This document shows, in pieces, positions 16,905 to 26,149 of a stretch of 64,000 nt of DNA. Within the stretch, counting starts at the first letter, position 1; each line of letters starts with the position of its first letter. A program made the position numbers and the translations under genes. The stretch spans positions 310,001-374,000 of the forward strand of contig NZ_SAWZ01000005.1 in NCBI RefSeq assembly GCF_004122095.1, read 5' to 3'. Origin of the DNA: Pseudoxanthomonas composti. Its GTDB lineage: Bacteria; Pseudomonadota; Gammaproteobacteria; Xanthomonadales; Xanthomonadaceae. Under the pieces are notes generated by a model. That model was not told the origin of the DNA, made no database searches, and saw only the letters and a list, made by a program, of their open reading frames with translations.

Positions 16905-17351
16905 ATGCCCTCGCCCCCTGCCGTGGAATCGCAGTGCACCTGCTTCCGCCTGCGCCGCGCCGCGCGTCAGGCCTCGCAGCTCTACGACCGTGAGCTGGCC
17001 GCCATCGGCCTGAGCCTCAATGAGTACTCCATCCTGCGTCGGGCCCAGAAGGGCACACGCACCCTGGGCGAGCTGGCGCAGGCCGCCGGCATGGACCGCA
17101 GCACGCTCACCCGCAACCTCAAGCCTCTGCTGGCCAACGGCCTGCTGCGCGAGGCGCGCGGCGAGGATGCGCGCCAGCGGCTGATCAAGCTCACGCCCAA
17201 GGGCGAACGCGCCATTACCCAGGCAATCCCGCTGTGGCAGCGAGCGCAGGCGCAGATGGCCGCCCTGTATGGCGCCGCGCCGATGCAGCAGCTCAACCAG
17301 GCCCTGGATGCCCTGCACGAAGCGCTGCGTCCGCTGCGGGAGGCCGCATGA
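16905..17351 (+). CDS. MarR-family transcriptional regulator
   Basis: A 148-residue winged-helix regulator. The MarR core is visible: LSLNEYSILRRAQKGTRTLGELAQAAG, the recognition helix MDRSTLTRNLKPLLANGLL, and the wing EARGEDARQRLIKLTPKG. The ATG at 16905 was chosen because the preceding frame has no sensible domain. The stop overlaps the start of a major facilitator transporter (ATGA), so this is probably its local, ligand-responsive repressor. Cys12 near the N-terminus might take part in redox sensing, but that is speculative. Confidence 0.88.
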   Translation: MPSPPAVESQCTCFRLRRAARQASQLYDRELAAIGLSLNEYSILRRAQKGTRTLGELAQAAGMDRSTLTRNLKPLLANGLLREARGEDARQRLIKLTPKGERAITQAIPLWQRAQAQMAALYGAAPMQQLNQALDALHEALRPLREAA

Positions 17352-18577
17352 ACGCTTCGGCCAATCGCACGCCATGGATGCTGCTGGTGGTGGCCTCCAG
17401 CATCCTGCTGCTGACCATGGGCGTGCGCCAGACCACCGGCCTGTTCGTCAAACCCATCGCCGCCAGTACCGGCATCGGCATCGCCTCGATCAGCTTCGCC
17501 CTGGCCATCGGCCAGCTGATGTGGGGCGCGGTGCAGCCGGTTTTCGGCGCCATCGCCGACCGCCACGGCCCCACCCGCGTGCTGGTGCTGGGTGGCCTGC
17601 TGATGGCCTTCGGCTGCGCCTTGACGCCCTTCGTCAGCAGCCAGTGGGGGCTGATCCTCACCCTGGGCGTGATGGCCGCCGCCGGGGCCGGCGCCGGCAG
17701 CTTCTCCATCCTGATCGGCGCCACCGCCCAGCACATCCCCGCCGAGAAGCGCTCCTTCGCTTCGGGCGTGATCAATGCCGGCGGCTCGCTGGGGCAGTTC
17801 GTGTTCGCGCCGCTGGTGACCCTGGGCATCGGCATGGCCGGCTGGGCCACGGCGATGTTCGGCCTGGCCGCGGCCTCGCTGCTGACCCTGCCGCTGATCG
17901 CGCCGCTGGTGAAGCCGCGCCGCGGCGACCCGGCCGCCGGCATCGCCCAGGCAGCCCAGGCCGCGCACCTGACCCTGCGCGCGCAGCTGCGCATCGCCCT
18001 GCGCGACCGCAGCTACTGGCTGCTGCACCTGGGGTTCTTCACCTGCGGGGTGCATATCGCCTTCCTGGTCACGCACCTGCCCGGGGAGATCGCCCTATGC
18101 GGCCTGTCGCCGGGGGTGGCTGGCACCTCGATCGCGCTGATCGGCCTGTTCAACGTCGCCGGCAGCCTCAGCGCCGGCGCGCTCGGCCAGCGCATGCCAA
18201 TGAAATACGTACTGGCCGGCATGTACGCCAGCCGCGCGGTCCTGATCGCGCTGTACCTGGCCTCGCCGCCGACGCCGATCACCTTCTACCTGTTCGCCGC
18301 CGCGCTGGGCTTCACCTGGCTGGCCACGGTGCCGCCCACGGCCGGCATCATCGGCAAGCGCTTCGGGCCGCGCTACCTGGGCACGCTGTTCGGGCTGACC
18401 CTGCTCTCGCACCAGATCGGCGGCTTCTTCGGCGCCTGGCTGGGCGGGCTGGCGCTGGAGCGCTCGGGCAACTACCTGTGGATGTGGTACGCCGACATGG
18501 CCCTGGCGCTGGTCGCGGCGGTGGCCAACCTGCCGATCAGGGAGCGGGCCATCGCGGTGCAGCCGGCGAGCGCCTGA
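17348..18577 (+). CDS. Major facilitator superfamily transporter
   Basis: A 409-residue twelve-helix MFS protein. Helix 1 contains TMGVRQTTGLFVKPIA, and the loop between helices 2 and 3 has the A-motif-like FGAIADRHGPTRVLVLG. The pattern (RQTTGLF, GSFSILIG, GFTWLATVPPTAG) resembles the monocarboxylate/oxalate-formate antiporter-like MFS group common in proteobacteria. Substrate unknown. It is translationally coupled to the MarR gene, suggesting induced efflux or uptake of a small organic acid or drug. Confidence 0.87.
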   Translation: MNASANRTPWMLLVVASSILLLTMGVRQTTGLFVKPIAASTGIGIASISFALAIGQLMWGAVQPVFGAIADRHGPTRVLVLGGLLMAFGCALTPFVSSQWGLILTLGVMAAAGAGAGSFSILIGATAQHIPAEKRSFASGVINAGGSLGQFVFAPLVTLGIGMAGWATAMFGLAAASLLTLPLIAPLVKPRRGDPAAGIAQAAQAAHLTLRAQLRIALRDRSYWLLHLGFFTCGVHIAFLVTHLPGEIALCGLSPGVAGTSIALIGLFNVAGSLSAGALGQRMPMKYVLAGMYASRAVLIALYLASPPTPITFYLFAAALGFTWLATVPPTAGIIGKRFGPRYLGTLFGLTLLSHQIGGFFGAWLGGLALERSGNYLWMWYADMALALVAAVANLPIRERAIAVQPASA

Positions 18578-18580
18578 GCT

Positions 18581-19291
18581 TCAGCCGGCGAGCGCTGCCA
18601 TCCGTGCGCAGAGCGCCTGCCACGACGCCCAATCGGCGACCAGGATGAAGCCCAGGTCCTGCACCAGCAGGATGGCCAGCAGCAGCGGGTACGGCAGGCG
18701 CACACGCCCCTCGAGCCCGTCGCGCACGATCAGCACCACCACCACCAACGCGCTGATCGCCATGGCGGCATGGAAGGCCGCCTCGAAGGAGTCGATGCCG
18801 GGCATGAAGAAACCCAATGCGCGCGCAAGCGCCGGCGGCAGCACCAGCACCGCGGTGGAGGCCATGTAGCGCGCATGCAGCGGCCGGTGCCGGCGGTGCC
18901 GGATGGCCATGGCATAGCAGAAGGCGAAATACCCCAACGCGATGAGGTCGACGAAGGTCAGCCGCGGCGCGAACGCTTTCTGGAAGGGATTGCCGCCGGC
19001 CAGCGAATCGCACAACAGCGCAAACCCGCTGGCCAGGAACAGCGGCACCAGCACCAGCGAGGCCCAGCCCAAGGTGCGATGCAGGGCGAAGCGGCCGCTG
19101 CGCGCCAGCAGGCCCTGGGTGACCAGCAGCAACAGCCAGGCCATCGCCAACGCGCCGTGCAGGTGGCGCAGCAGCCCGGCTTCGGCCAGCCGCGAGAAGT
19201 ACGTGGGATAGAAACCGACCACGGCCGTCAGCAGCACCAGCCCGACGTAGAACGGGGTGTTGTCGTGCGACCGGACTGCACTCATGCGCAT
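18581..19291 (-). CDS. Polytopic membrane protein of unknown function
   Basis: A 236-residue protein with about six to seven hydrophobic helices. Notable segments are FYPTYFSRLAEAG, LLRHLHGALAMAWLLLLVTQG (His in the membrane), RFALHRTLGWASL, and HRRHRPLHARYMASTAVL. The repeated conserved His residues within or next to helices recall haem-binding or DUF2306-like membrane proteins, but I cannot name the family with confidence. Start ATG at 19291, with another at 19285. It lies downstream of zur on the same strand and converges with the MFS gene three bases apart. Confidence 0.68.
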   Translation of the reverse strand: MRMSAVRSHDNTPFYVGLVLLTAVVGFYPTYFSRLAEAGLLRHLHGALAMAWLLLLVTQGLLARSGRFALHRTLGWASLVLVPLFLASGFALLCDSLAGGNPFQKAFAPRLTFVDLIALGYFAFCYAMAIRHRRHRPLHARYMASTAVLVLPPALARALGFFMPGIDSFEAAFHAAMAISALVVVVLIVRDGLEGRVRLPYPLLLAILLVQDLGFILVADWASWQALCARMAALAG

Positions 19292-19389
19292 GGCGTCGAT
19301 CCGTTCCGGGAATGACGCACTCAACGCGGCGGCCGAGCGCCGCCGGCCACGCTAAGGCCGGGACCCACCCTGCGCGGGCGGCGGCGACC

Positions 19390-19893
19390 TCAGCCTTCCG
19401 CGCAGCGCGCGCACAGCCCGTGCACTTCCAGGGTCTGCGCCTGCGGCTTGAAGCCCAGCGCCTTGGCGCGGGCCTCCAACTGGTCCACCACCTCGCGGTC
19501 TTCCAGCTCCACCGCGCTATGGCACTGGTCGCAGATCAGGAACGGCACCGAATGGGCCGCGCTGTTGGGGTGGTGGCAGGCGACGAAGGCGTTGACCGAC
19601 TCCAGCTTGTGCACGAAGCCATTGGCCATCAGGAAATCCAGCGCGCGATACACCGTGGGCGGCGCGTCGGCGCCGGCGCCCTTGGACTGGCGCACCATGT
19701 CCAGCAGGTCGTAGGCCTTGACCGGCTTGCCGGCGTCAGCGATCAGCTGCAGCACCCGCAGCCGGATCGGGGTCAGCCGCAGGCCGCGCTCGGTGCAGGC
19801 GCGCTCCACCGCCCGCACGAAGGCCTCGGCGCTGTCGACGTGGTGATGCGGATCGGTGCAGGCCTCGGCGTGGGCATGGACGTGCTTGGACAT
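19390..19893 (-). CDS. zur: Zinc uptake regulator Zur (Fur family)
   Basis: A 167-residue Fur-family repressor. The N-terminus is His-rich (MSKHVHAHAEACTDPHHHVD). The winged-helix domain reads RGLRLTPIRLRVLQLIADAG and PPTVYRALDFLMANGFVHKLES. The dimerisation domain has FVACHHP and the structural-zinc cysteine pairs LICDQCH and GLCARCAEG. Wording such as ALDFLMANGFVHKLES and the FVACHHP segment is typical of Zur rather than Fur. It follows gltX by 17 bases. Likely targets inside this window are the ZnuD-like receptor and MerC-like genes at 11.8-14.4 kb. Confidence 0.9.
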   Translation of the reverse strand: MSKHVHAHAEACTDPHHHVDSAEAFVRAVERACTERGLRLTPIRLRVLQLIADAGKPVKAYDLLDMVRQSKGAGADAPPTVYRALDFLMANGFVHKLESVNAFVACHHPNSAAHSVPFLICDQCHSAVELEDREVVDQLEARAKALGFKPQAQTLEVHGLCARCAEG

Positions 19894-19910
19894 GGAATGA
19901 CTCCGTTCGA

Positions 19911-21314
19911 TCAGGCCGCTATGACCTTGGTGAGCGCCGCATCGATGCGTTTCAAGGCCTGCGCCTGTCCGGCCAGATAAACGGTGTGGGAGATATCCGG
20001 GCTGACCTGGGTGCCGGTGATGGCCACGCGCAGCGGCTGGGCCACCTTGCCCATGCCCAGTTCCAGCGCCGCGGCCACCTCGTGCAGCGCCTGAGAGACG
20101 GTCTCCACCGTCCACTCCGGCAGCGCGGCGAGCAGCTCGCGCGCCTTGGCCAGCGGCGCCTGCGCCCCGGCCTTCAGGTGCTTGGCCACCGCCGCCTCGT
20201 CGTAGGTCTCCAGCGGCCGGTACCAGACCACCGCCTTCTCGGCCATTTCCTTCAGGGTCTGCACGCGCTCGCGCAGGGCGATGACCACGTCCGCCGGCGC
20301 CGGGCCTGCCGACACGTCCAGGCCCAGCTTCTCCAGCTGGTAGACCAGGGCCGGGGCGATGGCCATGGCGCCCTCGCTCTTGAGGAAATGCTGGTTGACC
20401 CAGCCGAGCTTGGCCATGTCCAGGCGCGAGGCCTTGGAGTTGCAGTTGCGCACGTCGAACAGCGCGATCAGCTCGTCGCGGCTGAAGATCTCCTGGTCGC
20501 CGTGCGACCACCCCAGTCGCGCCAGATAGCTCAGCAGCGCCTCGGGCAGGTAGCCGGCGTCCTTGTACTGCATCACGTCGGCCGCACCGGTGCGCTTGGA
20601 CAGCTTGGCGCCCTGCTCGTCCAGGATCATCGGCATATGGCCGAACTTCGGCACCGGCGCGCCGATGCCTTCATAGAGGTTGATCTGGCGCGGGGTGTTG
20701 TTGATGTGGTCATCGCCGCGGATGACCTCGGTGATGCCCATGTCCCAGTCGTCCACCACCACGGCGAAGTTGTAGGTGGGATAGCCGTCCGGACGGAACA
20801 TCACCATGTCGTCCAGCTCGCTGTTGGCGATCTCGATGGGGCCCTTGATCAGGTCGTCGAACACCACCGTGCCTTCCAGCGGGTTCTTGAAGCGGATCAC
20901 GCGGTTGGGGTCGTCCCGGTACGGCAGGCCGAGCTCGCGCGCCGCGCCGTTGTAGCGCGGCTTTTCCTGCCTGGCCATGGCGGCCTCGCGCATGGCGTCC
21001 AGCTCTTCCTTGGTCTCGTAGGCGTAGTAGGCCTTGCCATCGGCGATCAGCTGCTCGGCCACTTCCCTGTAGCGGGCGATGCGGTCGGTCTGGTAGATCG
21101 GGCCCTGGTCGTAGTCCAGGCCCAGCCAGTCCATCGCCTCCAGGATCGCGTCGATGGCGGCCTGGGTACTGCGCTCGCGGTCGGTGTCCTCGATGCGCAG
21201 CACGAACTCGCCGCCGCGGTGACGCGCTTCCAACCAGCAATACAGCGCGGTACGCGCGCCGCCGATGTGCAGGTAGCCGGTGGGACTGGGGGCGAAGCGG
21301 GTACGGCAGGTCAT
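19911..21314 (-). CDS. gltX: Glutamyl-tRNA synthetase
   Basis: A 467-residue class I aminoacyl-tRNA synthetase that charges tRNA-Glu. The HIGH-type motif is HIGG at residues 16-19 inside [20 protein letters not shown], and the KMSKS-type motif is KLSKR (AKLSKRTGA) near residue 240. The glutamate-binding RIEDTD is intact. The C-terminal anticodon-binding part is present at normal length. I chose the ATG at 21314 (MTCRTRF) over the one five codons earlier. Zur follows in the same transcript; the promoter side faces the siderophore receptor. Confidence 0.97.
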   Translation of the reverse strand: MTCRTRFAPSPTGYLHIGGARTALYCWLEARHRGGEFVLRIEDTDRERSTQAAIDAILEAMDWLGLDYDQGPIYQTDRIARYREVAEQLIADGKAYYAYETKEELDAMREAAMARQEKPRYNGAARELGLPYRDDPNRVIRFKNPLEGTVVFDDLIKGPIEIANSELDDMVMFRPDGYPTYNFAVVVDDWDMGITEVIRGDDHINNTPRQINLYEGIGAPVPKFGHMPMILDEQGAKLSKRTGAADVMQYKDAGYLPEALLSYLARLGWSHGDQEIFSRDELIALFDVRNCNSKASRLDMAKLGWVNQHFLKSEGAMAIAPALVYQLEKLGLDVSAGPAPADVVIALRERVQTLKEMAEKAVVWYRPLETYDEAAVAKHLKAGAQAPLAKARELLAALPEWTVETVSQALHEVAAALELGMGKVAQPLRVAITGTQVSPDISHTVYLAGQAQALKRIDAALTKVIAA

Positions 21315-21408
21315 GAAGCGCTCGGGCACGACGGGAAACGATGAATTTTACCGGAGGGCGTGCGCGGGCGCCTGGATGCCCTCTCCGGTGCGTCGAGGGG
21401 ATGCATTT

Positions 21409-21427
21409 GATATCGATTCTCATTATC
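21409..21427 (+). promoter_or_regulatory. Fur box upstream of siderophore receptor
   Basis: GATATCGATTCTCATTATC matches the 19-base Fur consensus GATAATGATAATCATTATC at 15 positions by my count. It lies 34 bases before the receptor ATG and 95 bases from the divergent gltX start, so iron repression of the receptor is the natural reading. Confidence 0.85.
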
Positions 21428-21460
21428 TTAGACAAGCTTTCTACCATCCCCCCACGCCCC

Positions 21461-23542
21461 ATGACCTTCCGCTTGCCCCTCGTGCTGGTCTGCCTCTGCA
21501 GCCTGGCTTCCCCGGCCCTTGGCTCGGAAGAACGTCTCAAGGATCCAGCCATCGACCTGGACGCGGTCAAGGTGACCGGCCAGCAGGCCGCCGGCTTCCT
21601 GCCACGTGGCGCGGCCTCCACCTCCAAGGGGGACACGCCGCCCGAGCGCCTGCCCTTCTCCGTCTCCGTGCTGACCCGCGCCCTGCTGGACAGCCAGCAG
21701 ACCCGCAGCCTGGCCGACGCCCTGGGCAATGCCGCCGGCGTCACCCCGGGTGCCTTCGGTCGCCGCGGCTGGGACGATCTGATCATCCGTGGCCAGGTCG
21801 CGTCCGATTCCCTGTTCGTGGACGGCCTGCGCACGGCCTCGTCCAATCGCGTGGCCGAGCAGATGTTCGGCGTGCAGGACGTGGAGGTGTTCAAGGGGCC
21901 GGCCTCGCTGCTGTTCGGGCAGGTGCTGCCGGGTGGGCTGGTGAACATGGTCAGCCGCCGCCCGCAGGATCGGGCCTTTGTCAGCGGCGAGCTGCGCACC
22001 GGCAGCTACGGCCTGCGACAGGCCGGTGTGGATGCCAACACGCCGCTGGGTGCGCGCGCGGCGCTGCGCGTCAACGCGATGGCGATGAACAGCGAGGACC
22101 CCACCGATCACGTCACCTTCCGCGAGCGCTGGGTCGCGCCGGCGCTATCGCTGCAGCTGGGCGAGCGTACCGAGCTTATCGTGCTGGGCAGCCACCAGCA
22201 GCGCCGCTACCTGCGCCAGCAGGGGCTGCCATCGGAAGGCAGCGTGCTGGCCAATCCGAACGGCCAGATCCGCCGCGACCTGTTCACCGGCGAGCCCACG
22301 CAGCGTCCCTACGACGGCGAGCAGACCCGCATCGGCACGCTGATCGATCACCGTTTCGACAATGGCTGGCGCCTGCACAACGGACTGCGCTGGCAGGACT
22401 TCGACATCACCGGCGACTTCGTCAGCAACAACGGCATGGCCGCCAACCTGCGCACCCTGCGCCGCAGCGCGGTACATCAGGTCTGGGGCGGCGACACCCT
22501 GGTGCAGGACACTTACCTGTCCGGCACGCTGGGCCCCGAGGCGCTGCGCCATACCGTGACGCTCGGTGTGGACGCCTTCCGCACCCGTGAAATCTCCAGG
22601 CAGGCCACCTGCCGCGCCGGCACGCTGGATGTGTATGCGCCGGTCTACACCGGCATCGTCTGCCCGGCCAACTTCAGCCGCGACAACCTCAGCCAAGTGC
22701 GCTCGGGCGGCCTGTACCTGCGCGACCAGATCGAGATCGCCCGCCGCTGGCAGCTGTTGCTGGGCCTGCGCCACGATCGCAGCGAGGTGGCCACCGAGAA
22801 CCATCTGACCGACACCCGCCAAGCCAGCCGCGACAGCGCCAACACCGGCTCGGCGGCGCTGATGTTCGAGGCCGCCGACGGCGTGCGCCCGTACGTCAGC
22901 TATGCCACCTCGTTCTATCCCAACACCGGCACCGACAGCGCCGGCCAGGGCTTCGATCCCGAACAGGGCCGCCAGCTGGAAGCCGGCATCAAGCTCGACC
23001 TGGCCGGCGGCCTGGCCAGCCTGACCGCCGCGGTCTATGACCTGCGTCGCCAGAACGTGCTGCAGTCCGACCCGGTCAACGACGGTTACAGCATCGCCGT
23101 GGGCGAGCAGCGCAGCCGCGGCGGGGAGCTCAACCTCACCGCCGATCTCGGCAGCGGCCTGAGCGTCAACGCCGGCTACGCCTATACCGACGCGCGGATC
23201 ACCGACGATGGCGGCCAACCCGCCAACACGGTCGGCCAGCGCCTGAACAACGTGCCGCTGCACAGCGGCAACCTGTGGCTGCATTACGCCCCGGCGCGCG
23301 AGGGCGATGGCTGGAGCCTCAGCGGCGGCCTGCGCGCGGTGGGCCGTCGCGACACCTATGGCTACACCCTGCCCGGCTATGTCACCGCCGACTTCGGCGT
23401 GGGCTATCGGCTGGGGCGCTGGGACGCGGCGCTCAACGTGCGCAACCTGCTGGACAAGGACTACTTCGCCGGTGGCTTGCAGCGCGCGGTGGCGTTGGGC
23501 GACCCGCGCACGCTGCTATTCAAGGTGGGCTTCCGGTACTGA
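21461..23542 (+). CDS. TonB-dependent siderophore receptor
   Basis: A 693-residue outer-membrane receptor of the FhuA/FpvA-like siderophore class. After a signal peptide (LCSLASPALG) come a TonB box region (IDLDAVKVTG), a plug with PFSVSVLTRALLDSQQTRSLADALGNA and VFKGPASLLFGQVLPGGLVNMVSRRP, and a barrel that ends in LLFKVGFRY. The plug segment (GPASLLFGQVLPGGLVN) is diagnostic for siderophore receptors. No siderophore-interacting STN domain is present at the N-terminus, so signalling through a sigma regulator is unlikely. Regulation by Fur is indicated by the box just upstream. Confidence 0.93.
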   Translation: MTFRLPLVLVCLCSLASPALGSEERLKDPAIDLDAVKVTGQQAAGFLPRGAASTSKGDTPPERLPFSVSVLTRALLDSQQTRSLADALGNAAGVTPGAFGRRGWDDLIIRGQVASDSLFVDGLRTASSNRVAEQMFGVQDVEVFKGPASLLFGQVLPGGLVNMVSRRPQDRAFVSGELRTGSYGLRQAGVDANTPLGARAALRVNAMAMNSEDPTDHVTFRERWVAPALSLQLGERTELIVLGSHQQRRYLRQQGLPSEGSVLANPNGQIRRDLFTGEPTQRPYDGEQTRIGTLIDHRFDNGWRLHNGLRWQDFDITGDFVSNNGMAANLRTLRRSAVHQVWGGDTLVQDTYLSGTLGPEALRHTVTLGVDAFRTREISRQATCRAGTLDVYAPVYTGIVCPANFSRDNLSQVRSGGLYLRDQIEIARRWQLLLGLRHDRSEVATENHLTDTRQASRDSANTGSAALMFEAADGVRPYVSYATSFYPNTGTDSAGQGFDPEQGRQLEAGIKLDLAGGLASLTAAVYDLRRQNVLQSDPVNDGYSIAVGEQRSRGGELNLTADLGSGLSVNAGYAYTDARITDDGGQPANTVGQRLNNVPLHSGNLWLHYAPAREGDGWSLSGGLRAVGRRDTYGYTLPGYVTADFGVGYRLGRWDAALNVRNLLDKDYFAGGLQRAVALGDPRTLLFKVGFRY

Positions 23543-23548
23543 GCGCTC

Positions 23549-23632
23549 GGTGCGCCGTTGCCGTCGTGCCCTCCGGCAGGGCGATGCCGCTTAAGCAGGC
23601 AAAGCGTTTGCCGGCACGACGGCCAGCGCACC
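23549..23632. repeat. Interrupted long palindrome after siderophore receptor
   Basis: The left arm 23549-23570 (GGTGCGC, CGTT, then GCCGTCGTGCC) is matched by the right arm 23613-23632 (GGCACGACGGC, CA, GCGCACC), giving an 11-pair and a 7-pair stem separated by an internal loop. The centre contains smaller palindromes including GCCCTCCGGCAGGGC. It may end the receptor transcript. Confidence 0.65.
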
Positions 23633-23736
23633 GGCTGAACCTGTGGTGCCGGACTGGCGCCGCAGGGGCTGCGCCGACCCAACACGGAAACAGCTCGCCA
23701 GCATGACCAGCCTGGGACAGCGGCTAGAATGCGCCG

Positions 23737-24483
23737 ATGACCACGCTCTTCATCTCCGACCTGCACCTGGACGCCGAGCGTCCGCAGACCACCGCGCTGT
23801 TCCTGGAATTCCTGCAGCGCGAGGCCATGACCGCCGATGCGCTGTACATCATCGGCGACCTGTTCGAGGCCTGGGTCGGCGATGACGACCCTTCCGAGCT
23901 GGCCACCGAGGTCGCCCAGGGCCTGCGCGCGGTGTCCACCGCAGGCGTGCCGGTGTTCTTCATCCGCGGCAACCGCGACTTCCTGCTGCGCGAGGACTAC
24001 GCCCGCCGCTGCGGCATGCGCATCCTGCCCGACCCCTCGGTGATCGACCTGTACGGCAAGCCGGTGCTGGTGCTGCACGGCGACCTGCTGTGCACCAGCG
24101 ACGTGGCCTACCAGGCCTTTCGTGCGCAGACGCGCAACCCGGCCTGGCAGGAGCAGATGCTGTCCCAGCCGCTGGCCGTGCGCATCGGCTTCGCCAAGCA
24201 GGCGCGCGCGGCCAGCGCCGCGCACCAGGGCGGCATGAAGGACGGCGACCGCGCGCAGTACGAGACCCTCACCGACGTGACGCCGGAGGAAGTCGAATCG
24301 ACCTTCGTGCGCTACGGCGTCGATACCATGATCCACGGCCACACCCACCGCCCCGCCGTGCATGAGCTGCAGATCGAAGGCCGTACCTGCCGGCGCATCG
24401 TGCTGGGCGACTGGTACGAGCAAGGCTCGGTGCTGCGCGTGACCGCCGAGGGCGATGACCTGCAGGTGCTGCCGCTGGCGTGA
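23737..24483 (+). CDS. lpxH: UDP-2,3-diacylglucosamine diphosphatase (lipid A synthesis)
   Basis: A 248-residue metallophosphoesterase that hydrolyses UDP-2,3-diacylglucosamine to lipid X in lipid A synthesis, acting at the inner membrane. All family motifs are visible: [31 protein letters not shown]-type [10 protein letters not shown] and the C-terminal [11 protein letters not shown]. Length fits the family. It has its own start at 23737, after the palindrome that follows the receptor gene. Confidence 0.96.
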   Translation: MTTLFISDLHLDAERPQTTALFLEFLQREAMTADALYIIGDLFEAWVGDDDPSELATEVAQGLRAVSTAGVPVFFIRGNRDFLLREDYARRCGMRILPDPSVIDLYGKPVLVLHGDLLCTSDVAYQAFRAQTRNPAWQEQMLSQPLAVRIGFAKQARAASAAHQGGMKDGDRAQYETLTDVTPEEVESTFVRYGVDTMIHGHTHRPAVHELQIEGRTCRRIVLGDWYEQGSVLRVTAEGDDLQVLPLA

Positions 24484-24801
24484 CTGGCCGCGTGTGGAGC
24501 TTGCATGGCGTCGCGTGTTCGGCTGCCGGGTGTTTGCAAGCGTGTGCGCCGCCTGTGCAGGCGGGAGCGGGTCGGCTGCCTTGAAACCTTTCATTCCTCA
24601 GCCGACCTCTGTGGCAGCCGACTTTTGTGGGAGCGGCTTCAGCCGCGAAGAGGCTTTCTTGGGAAAGCTTCTTCGCGGCTGAAGCCCCTCCCACAGAAGA
24701 CCCACGCACAGTCGGACCGATTCGCGCTCGACTTGCGCTTTGGGCCCCAGGTTCCAACAGTTCTTCCCAGGTCGATACCAGACAGCCCCACTCGCTTCGC
24801 A
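24484..24801. other. Intergenic interval with REP pair
   Basis: A gene-free 318-base gap between the convergent lpxH and DUF455 genes. Its only recognisable content is the REP palindrome pair at 24626-24695 and an imperfect related fragment around 24600-24622 (GCCGACCTCTGTGGCAGCCGA). Confidence 0.6.
24626..24695. repeat. REP palindrome pair (head to head)
   Basis: TGTGGGAGCGGCTTCAGCCG at 24626 is faced by its complement ending at 24695. Each arm also folds on itself (CGGCTTCAGCCG). This is the familiar GTGGGAGCGGC-type REP of pseudomonads and xanthomonads, which is mobilised in trans by REP-associated transposases; no such transposase gene is in the window. Confidence 0.88.
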
Positions 24802-25644
24802 CTAGCTCCCCGGCAAGCGCGGCGGCTCCAGCGCCACCAGCGCATCCAGCTCTTCCTGCTCGAACCCCGCCAGCAGGCGCGCCTGCACGTTGAACGGGCC
24901 ACGCAAGTAAGGCCCGGCGTAATCGCGCAGCAGCTGCAGGAAGGTCGCGCGCGGCTCCACGCCCTGGCGCGCGCAGTACCAGCGATACCAGCGCGAGCCG
25001 GCGGCCACGTGCGGCACTTCCTCGCGCAGGATCAGCTCCAGGATCCGCACCGTCTCATCGTCGCCCAGCGCGCGCAGCTTGGCGATCATGCCCGGGGTGA
25101 CATCCAGGCCGCGCGCTTCCAGCACCCGCGGCACCAGCGCCATGCGCGCCAGCCCGTCGTGGGCGGTCTTCTCGCACATCTCCCACAGGCCGTTATGCGC
25201 GTCGAAGTCGCCATAATCGTAACCAAAGGCCTGCAGGCGCCCGCGCAGCAACGCGAAATGTCGCGACTCGTCACGCGCCACACCAACCCAGTCGGCATAG
25301 AACGCATCAGGCAGGCCGCGAAAGCGATAGACCGCATCCCAGGCCAGATCGATGGCATTGAGTTCGATATGGGCGATGGCATGCAGGAACGCAGCACGTC
25401 CCTCGACGCTGCCCAGCCCGCGCTTGCGCAGATGGCGCGGGTGCACCAGCGCAGGGCGCGCTGGCCGGCCCGGCATGCCGATCGGCACAGGCGCCGGCGC
25501 GTGTGCCGGGATCGACAGCGCGCCGCGTGCGAACGCGGCGGCGTAATGCTGGGTCAGGGCCACCTTGTCCTGCGGATCGGCTGCGTCCAGGCACTGCCGG
25601 GCCGCGGAGAACACATCGCCCGCGGCCGTCTCCAGGCGCGTCAT
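24802..25644 (-). CDS. DUF455 ferritin-like di-iron protein
   Basis: A 280-residue protein of the DUF455 (COG2833) ferritin-like family, related in fold to MiaE-type di-iron enzymes. The expected metal ligands can be picked out: Glu in AIAHIELNAIDLAWDA, Glu and His in VARDESRHFALL, Glu in MCEKTAHDG, and Glu-His in REEVPHVAAGSRWYRW. The reaction is not known for this family. The start overlaps the stop of the upstream gene by four bases (ATGA), so the two proteins are made together and may function together. Confidence 0.88.
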   Translation of the reverse strand: MTRLETAAGDVFSAARQCLDAADPQDKVALTQHYAAAFARGALSIPAHAPAPVPIGMPGRPARPALVHPRHLRKRGLGSVEGRAAFLHAIAHIELNAIDLAWDAVYRFRGLPDAFYADWVGVARDESRHFALLRGRLQAFGYDYGDFDAHNGLWEMCEKTAHDGLARMALVPRVLEARGLDVTPGMIAKLRALGDDETVRILELILREEVPHVAAGSRWYRWYCARQGVEPRATFLQLLRDYAGPYLRGPFNVQARLLAGFEQEELDALVALEPPRLPGS

Positions 25645-26129
25645 TCGACCGCGAGGGACAGATCGCCCACGGTCACGCCCGGCGGCAGGGCGGCGACCTG
25701 CGCATGGATCTGCCCGCTCAGCGAGAGATAGTCGGCCAGGGCGGTGGGCTCGAGCGCCGCGGTGTCACGCGCCCCGCCCAGCACCGGCGGGACCCGGAAG
25801 GCCCACACGCTGCCCTCCGGCAGGCGCGCGCCCTCGCGCAACAGCGGCGCCACCAGGTCGTAGCGAAAGCAATGCGCGACGAAATCGACATCGCCCAGGC
25901 GCTGCAGGAACTCACCCAGGTCGTCGGCGACCTTCTCCAGCACGCCATCGACGCAATCAAGGAAATACACGTCCTGCCCTTGCCCCAGCTGCACGAAGGC
26001 ATCGCCGGCCACGCCCAGCATCAGCACCCGCGCGCCGGGCCCGGTGAGCCATTCCCAGTCCGCCAGCAAACTGGCGCGGTCCAGGTCCTGGTCCAACGCT
26101 ACGCACAGGTCTTCCAGGGTGATCGTCAT
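25641..26129 (-). CDS. DUF1851/Tdi1-like small protein
   Basis: A 162-residue acidic cytoplasmic protein. The pattern WEWLTGPGARVLMLGVAGDAFVQLG, then QDVYFLDCVDGVLEKVADDLGEFLQ, resembles the DUF1851 (Tdi1 immunity/SMI1-related) fold, in which a small beta-rich domain is followed by a segment ending in FL. In some genomes such proteins are toxin immunity factors, but there is no toxin or secretion gene near, and its coupling to purF and the DUF455 gene suggests a housekeeping role. Low certainty on the family name. Confidence 0.62.
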   Translation of the reverse strand: MTITLEDLCVALDQDLDRASLLADWEWLTGPGARVLMLGVAGDAFVQLGQGQDVYFLDCVDGVLEKVADDLGEFLQRLGDVDFVAHCFRYDLVAPLLREGARLPEGSVWAFRVPPVLGGARDTAALEPTALADYLSLSGQIHAQVAALPPGVTVGDLSLAVE

Positions 26130-26149
26130 CGCCCGCGCGGCCCGGTCCG

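Noticed and set aside
25641-26129. Type VI secretion immunity protein
   Set aside because: The fold may be related, but no effector or secretion gene is near and the gene is coupled to housekeeping neighbours.
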